A DNA stretch of 64,000 bases from Nocardioides litoris. Its GTDB lineage: Bacteria > Actinomycetota > Actinomycetes > Propionibacteriales > Nocardioidaceae. Positions 60,306 through 64,000 of this stretch are shown here, one piece after another. The notes beneath the pieces were generated by a model. That model saw only the letters and a program-made list of their open reading frames with translations, was not told the DNA's origin and searched no databases. The position numbers and the translations under genes were made by a program. Every line of letters begins with the position of its first letter. Position 1 is the first letter of the stretch. The stretch lies in contig NZ_VDMR01000006.1 in NCBI RefSeq assembly GCF_006346315.1, positions 1-64,000 on the forward strand, in the 5' to 3' direction.

Positions 60306-60520
60306 CCACTCCATCCACCCACACGTTCCACGGCACCGTCTCCGGGATGACCTGCCAGCACTGCGTCGCCTCGGTGACCGAGGAGGTCGGCGAGATCGCC
60401 GGCGTCTCCGAGGTGACCGTCGACCTCGAGTCCGGCGCCCTGACCGCCACCAGCGACCGACCCCTCTCCGACGACGACGTCCGCGCCGCCGTGGAGGAGG
60501 CCGGCTACGAGCTGACGTGA
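60302..60520 (+). CDS. copZ: copper chaperone (HMA domain)
   Basis: 72 residues with one heavy-metal-associated fold. [11 protein letters not shown] holds the Cu(I)-binding Cys18 and Cys21, and [15 protein letters not shown] and [11 protein letters not shown] complete the domain. CopZ carries Cu(I) to the CopA ATPase. It is coupled to csoR upstream and to the 56-aa membrane protein downstream by 4-nt overlaps, so all four proteins are made from one message. Confidence 0.93.
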   Translation: MTTPSTHTFHGTVSGMTCQHCVASVTEEVGEIAGVSEVTVDLESGALTATSDRPLSDDDVRAAVEEAGYELT

Positions 60521-60687
60521 GCACGCTCGCGCGGCTCGGCGCCTTCGTCGTGGTGCTGGTCGCCGTCTTCCTGCTCGCGCTCGGCGTCGGCCGCGCGACC
60601 GGCCCCGTCGGACCGGTCGGGCCGGCCCCGGAGCGGCACCACGACGCCGGTCACGCGGCCGGGGACCCGAGCGGAGCTCACCGATGA
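60517..60687 (+). CDS. His-rich single-helix membrane protein of the copper operon (56 aa)
   Basis: It begins with a GTG overlapping the copZ stop and ends in a TGA overlapping the copA ATG. One membrane helix ([19 protein letters not shown]) is followed by a Pro/Gly linker and a His-rich tail ([18 protein letters not shown]) with four or five His, likely outside the membrane. Placement and composition suggest copper capture or delivery. I know no named family; mycobacterial csoR operons also carry a small uncharacterised gene here. Confidence 0.7.
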   Translation: MSTLARLGAFVVVLVAVFLLALGVGRATGPVGPVGPAPERHHDAGHAAGDPSGAHR

Positions 60688-62915
60688 CGGCCACCACGAC
60701 TCCCGACCACGGCGAGCGGGTCGAGCTCGCGATCACCGGCATGACCTGCGCGTCCTGCGCCCAGCGCATCCAGCGCAAGCTCAACAAGCTCGACGGCGTG
60801 GAGGCGTCGGTCAACTACGCCACCGAGAAGGCCACGGTCACCTACGCCGCGCCGGTGACGACCGACGACCTCCTCTCGACCGTCGAGGCCGCGGGGTACG
60901 CCGCCGCGCTGCCGGTCACGGAGGCTGACGCGCCCGACGGCGACGGACCCGCGGTGGTCGACCCGGTCCGGGCCCTGCGCGACCGCCTCGTCGTGAGCGC
61001 TGTCCTCAGCGTGCCCGTGGTGCTCCTGGCGATGTGGCCCGCGATCCAGGTCGACGGCTGGCAGTGGCTGTCCCTGACCCTGGCGGCGCCGGTCGTGGTG
61101 TGGGGCGCGCTGCCCTTCCACCGCGCAGCCTGGACCAACCTGCGCCACGGTGCGGCCACGATGGACACCCTGGTCTCCATCGGCGTGCTGGCGGCGTTCG
61201 GCTGGTCGGTCTACGCGCTGTTCTGGGGCACGGCCGGCGAGATCGGCATGACCCACCCCTTCGACCTCGTCATCGAGCGGACCGACGGCGCCGGCACGAT
61301 CTACCTCGAGGCCGCGGCCGGCGTCACCACGCTCGTCCTCCTCGGCCGCTGGATCGAGGCCCGCTCCAAGCGGCGGGCCGGCGCCGCCCTGCGCGCGCTG
61401 CTCGACCTCGGCGCCAAGGACGTCGCGGTCCTGCGGGGCGGCGTCGACGGGCCCGAGGTCCGGGTCCCGGCCGCCGAGCTCGTCGTCGGCGACCTGTTCG
61501 TGGTCCGCCCGGGGGAGAAGGTCGCCACCGACGGCGAGGTCCTCGACGGCACCTCCGCGGTCGACGCCTCGATGCTCACCGGGGAGTCCGTGCCCGTCGA
61601 GGTCGGACCCGGAGTCCCCGTGGTGGGCGCCACCGTCAACGCCGGTGGGCGCCTCGTCGTCCGGGCCACGCGAGTGGGGTCGGACACCCAGCTGGCGCAG
61701 ATGGCCCGGCTGGTCGAGGAGGCCCAGAGCGGCAAGGCCGCGGCCCAGCAGCTCGCCGACCGCGTCTCCGGCGTCTTCGTGCCGGTCGTGCTCATCATCG
61801 CGGCGGCGACCCTCGGCTTCTGGGTCGGCACCGGCGCCGGCACCGCCGCCGCGGTGACCGCCGCGGTCGCCGTCCTCGTGATCGCCTGCCCGTGCGCACT
61901 CGGCCTGGCCACCCCGACCGCGCTGCTCGTCGGCACCGGCCGGGGCGCGCAGCTCGGCATCCTGGTCAAGGGCCCCGAGGCCCTCGAGCAGGCCCGCCGC
62001 GTCGACGTCGTCCTGCTCGACAAGACCGGCACGGTCACCACCGGCGAGATGACGGTGCGGTCAGTGCACGGCGACGAGCGCACCCTCGAGCTGGCCGCCG
62101 CCCTCGAGCACGCCTCCGAGCACCCGATCGCCCGGGCCGTGGCCGGGGCCGTCGACGCCCCCCGCCCGGTCGCGGACTTCACGGCCCTGGAGGGTCTCGG
62201 GGTCACCGGCCGGGTCGACGGCACCGAGGTCGTGGTCGGCCGCCCGAGCCTGCTCGCCGAGCGTGGGCTGCCCCTCGGCGACGACCTGGCCCGCACGGTC
62301 GACGAGGCCCGGGCCGCCGGCGGCACCGCGGTCGCCGTCGGCTGGGACGGCGCCGCCCGCGGCGTCGTCGTGGTCGCCGACACCGTCAAGCCGACCTCGG
62401 CCGACGCCGTGCGCCGGCTGCGCGACCTCGGCCTCACCCCGGTGCTGCTCACCGGCGACCACGAGGCGGTGGCGCGGTCGGTCGCGGCCGAGGTCGGCAT
62501 CGCGCCCGACCACGTCGTGGCCGACGTGCTCCCGGCGCAGAAGGCCGACGTCGTCGCCGACTGGCAGGCCCGCGGGCACGGCGTGGCGATGGTCGGCGAC
62601 GGGGTCAACGACGCCGCGGCCCTCGCCCGGGCCGACCTGGGCCTGGCCATGGGCACCGGCACCGACGTGGCCATGGAGGCGGGCGACCTCGTGCTGGTCC
62701 GGGGCGACCTCGGGGCCGCGGCCGACGGCGTGCGCCTGGCGCGGCGCACGCTCGGCACCATCCGCGGCAACCTGGTGTGGGCCTTCGGCTACAACGTCGC
62801 CGCGATCCCGCTGGCCGCCGCGGGGCTGCTCAACCCGATGATCGCCGGTGGGGCGATGGCGTTCTCCTCGGTGTTCGTCGTGCTCAACTCCCTGCGGCTG
62901 CGGACCTTCCGGTGA
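60684..62915 (+). CDS. copA: Cu(I)-exporting P-type ATPase
   Basis: 743 residues. An N-terminal HMA domain has [10 protein letters not shown] (Cys22, Cys25). Eight membrane helices are expected, with the CPC metal site in [19 protein letters not shown]. The actuator has [11 protein letters not shown], the phosphorylated Asp is in [12 protein letters not shown], the nucleotide domain has [12 protein letters not shown], and the hinge is [18 protein letters not shown]. It pumps Cu(I) out of the cell. Start ATG overlaps the 56-aa gene's stop. Confidence 0.95.
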   Translation: MTATTTPDHGERVELAITGMTCASCAQRIQRKLNKLDGVEASVNYATEKATVTYAAPVTTDDLLSTVEAAGYAAALPVTEADAPDGDGPAVVDPVRALRDRLVVSAVLSVPVVLLAMWPAIQVDGWQWLSLTLAAPVVVWGALPFHRAAWTNLRHGAATMDTLVSIGVLAAFGWSVYALFWGTAGEIGMTHPFDLVIERTDGAGTIYLEAAAGVTTLVLLGRWIEARSKRRAGAALRALLDLGAKDVAVLRGGVDGPEVRVPAAELVVGDLFVVRPGEKVATDGEVLDGTSAVDASMLTGESVPVEVGPGVPVVGATVNAGGRLVVRATRVGSDTQLAQMARLVEEAQSGKAAAQQLADRVSGVFVPVVLIIAAATLGFWVGTGAGTAAAVTAAVAVLVIACPCALGLATPTALLVGTGRGAQLGILVKGPEALEQARRVDVVLLDKTGTVTTGEMTVRSVHGDERTLELAAALEHASEHPIARAVAGAVDAPRPVADFTALEGLGVTGRVDGTEVVVGRPSLLAERGLPLGDDLARTVDEARAAGGTAVAVGWDGAARGVVVVADTVKPTSADAVRRLRDLGLTPVLLTGDHEAVARSVAAEVGIAPDHVVADVLPAQKADVVADWQARGHGVAMVGDGVNDAAALARADLGLAMGTGTDVAMEAGDLVLVRGDLGAAADGVRLARRTLGTIRGNLVWAFGYNVAAIPLAAAGLLNPMIAGGAMAFSSVFVVLNSLRLRTFR

Positions 62916-62943
62916 CCCCTTCCGCCGGACGCGTCCACTTGCG

Positions 62944-62954
62944 TACAGTCTGTA
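62944..62954. promoter_or_regulatory. palindrome TACAG-T-CTGTA over the -10 box of the second P450 gene
   Basis: TACAGTCTGTA is a perfect 5+1+5 inverted repeat. Its left part, TACAGT, is a -10 box 6 nt before the GTG at 62956. A repressor bound here would block initiation. No regulator gene is visible before the window ends. Confidence 0.55.
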
Positions 62955-62955
62955 T

Positions 62956-64000
62956 GTGACCTCCGCCGCACCCGTCGTCGAGCTGCCCGCCGTCCGGCGC
63001 GAGGACCGGGGCCTGCCGGTCCTCGGCCGCGCCCTGGTCTACGCCAAGGACCCGGTCTCGCTCTTCCGGCACCAGTGGGAGCACTACGGACCCGTGGCGC
63101 CGCTGCGCGGTCTCGGCGAGGAGTGGGTGATGCTGCTCGGTCCCGACGCCTGCCAGGCCGCACTGACCAACCCCACCAAGGCCTTCGTCAACGGCCCGGC
63201 CTGGTCGCAGCTGGTCGGCCCGTTCTTCGACCGCGGCCTGATGCTGCTCGACCTCGACGAGCACAAGCTGCACCGGCGGATCATGCAGGAGGCGTTCACC
63301 CGCCCCCGCCTCGAGGGGTACGTCGCCCGCACGCACCCCGCCGTCGAGCGGGGCCTGGCGGCGTGGCCGGCCGAGCGGCCCGGCTTCGAGGTCTACCCGG
63401 CGCTCAAGCAGCTGACCCTCGACGTCGCGGCCGACATCTTCATGGGGGGCGCGGAGGACGCGACGCCGCAGGAGATGGACGCGGTCAACCAGGCCTTCAT
63501 CGACTGCGTCCAGAGCGCCGGTGCGATCGTCCGCAAGGACCTGCCCTTCACCCGCTGGGGTCGCGCCCACCGGGGCCGCCGGGTGCTCGAGGAGTGGCTG
63601 CGCCACTACCTGCCGTCACGCCGGGCGCGGGTCAGCGACGACCTGTTCTCCCAGCTGTGCCACGTCCAGAGCGAGGACGGCGAGCGCTTCAGCGACGACG
63701 ACGTCGTCAACCACATGGTCTTCTTGATGATGGCCGCCCACGACACCTCGACCACCACGCTCTCGACGATGATGCAGCTCCTCGGCCAGCACCCCGAGTG
63801 GCAGGACCGCTGCCGCGCCGAGTCGCTGGCCCTGGGGCCCCGGCCGACCATGGCCGAGCTCGACGGGCTGACCTCGCTCGACCTGGTGATGAAGGAGAGC
63901 CTGCGGCTGCGGGCCCCCGTGCCGGTCGTCGTGCGCCGTACGGTCAAGGACGTCGTGGTCGAGGGCGTGCGCATCCCCGAGGGCCGCTTCGTCATCGTCG
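62956..64000 (+). CDS. cytochrome P450, cut by the window end
   Basis: 348 residues are visible from the GTG at 62956. LVYAKDPVSLFRHQWEHYGPV is a typical N-terminal P450 opening, HKLHRRIMQEAFTRPRL the C-helix with its heme-propionate His/Arg, FLMMAAHDTSTTTLST a canonical I-helix with the Asp-Thr pair, and LVMKESLRLRAPVPVVVRRTVKD the ExxR. The heme Cys loop lies beyond base 64000. Unlike the P450 at 36.2 kb it has an intact oxygen-activation pair. Substrate unknown; a steroid or lipid hydroxylase is possible. Confidence 0.9.
   Translation, partial: MTSAAPVVELPAVRREDRGLPVLGRALVYAKDPVSLFRHQWEHYGPVAPLRGLGEEWVMLLGPDACQAALTNPTKAFVNGPAWSQLVGPFFDRGLMLLDLDEHKLHRRIMQEAFTRPRLEGYVARTHPAVERGLAAWPAERPGFEVYPALKQLTLDVAADIFMGGAEDATPQEMDAVNQAFIDCVQSAGAIVRKDLPFTRWGRAHRGRRVLEEWLRHYLPSRRARVSDDLFSQLCHVQSEDGERFSDDDVVNHMVFLMMAAHDTSTTTLSTMMQLLGQHPEWQDRCRAESLALGPRPTMAELDGLTSLDLVMKESLRLRAPVPVVVRRTVKDVVVEGVRIPEGRFVIV

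Overview
The window is very GC-rich and dense with genes. GTG starts, 4-nt ATGA/GTGA stop-start overlaps and leaderless promoters are all common. Gene content (DUF3817 beside purQ, DUF3073 after purM, sterol-carrier family protein, SCO6745-family protein, GSP17M-type stress protein, CsoR/CopZ/CopA) points to an actinobacterium, most likely Nocardioidaceae (Nocardioides or a close relative). This is inferred from protein families and repeats; no rRNA or tRNA gene was seen.

The backbone is the purine-synthesis set, all on the + strand and in the order I recall for mycobacteria: purC (4.4 kb), purS-purQ (10.9 kb), purL (20.8 kb), purF-purM-DUF3073 (47.9-50.9 kb). Accessory blocks lie between them. 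0-4.3 kb: HIT-like gene broken by a frameshift, secreted M15-like peptidase, beta-propeller protein, sulfotransferase, and a lytic transglycosylase lacking its catalytic Glu. 5-10 kb: MarR/MMPL divergent pair and an acyl-CoA ligase. 12-20 kb: glutamine synthetase-like enzyme, methyltransferase, DUF1906 hydrolase-like protein, zinc-ribbon membrane protein, TetR/MFS divergent pair. 23-31 kb: two tandem zinc-ribbon proteins, lipoprotein esterase, DrrAB-like ABC exporter with WYL regulator, Nei-type glycosylase, and an MFS gene broken by a frameshift.

The most unusual part is 31.1-38.2 kb. An array of repeated hairpins leads into a tightly coupled six-gene operon: OleA/KAS III-like condensing enzyme, GT2, OleC-like ligase, YihY-GT2 fusion, cytochrome P450 and OleD-like reductase. 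It has the A, C and D enzymes of head-to-head fatty-acyl condensation but no OleB, plus glycosyltransferases and a P450, so it may make an undescribed beta-lactone- or olefin-type glycolipid. An 11-bp tandem repeat sits at one gene junction, and a dispersed hairpin repeat has become part of the P450 coding sequence.

From 38 to 47 kb come a sterol-carrier protein, M20 dipeptidase, PucR-type regulator, a molybdenum hydroxylase of the isoquinoline oxidoreductase type, a flavoprotein and a histidine kinase. After purFM come a valine/leucine dehydrogenase, a hybrid histidine kinase, HU, an LTA-synthase-like sulfatase with a beta-propeller partner, a four-gene copper operon with an unnamed 56-aa membrane protein, and the start of a second P450. 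About twenty genes carry a TANNNT -10 box 6-7 nt before the start codon, so leaderless transcription appears to be the norm here.
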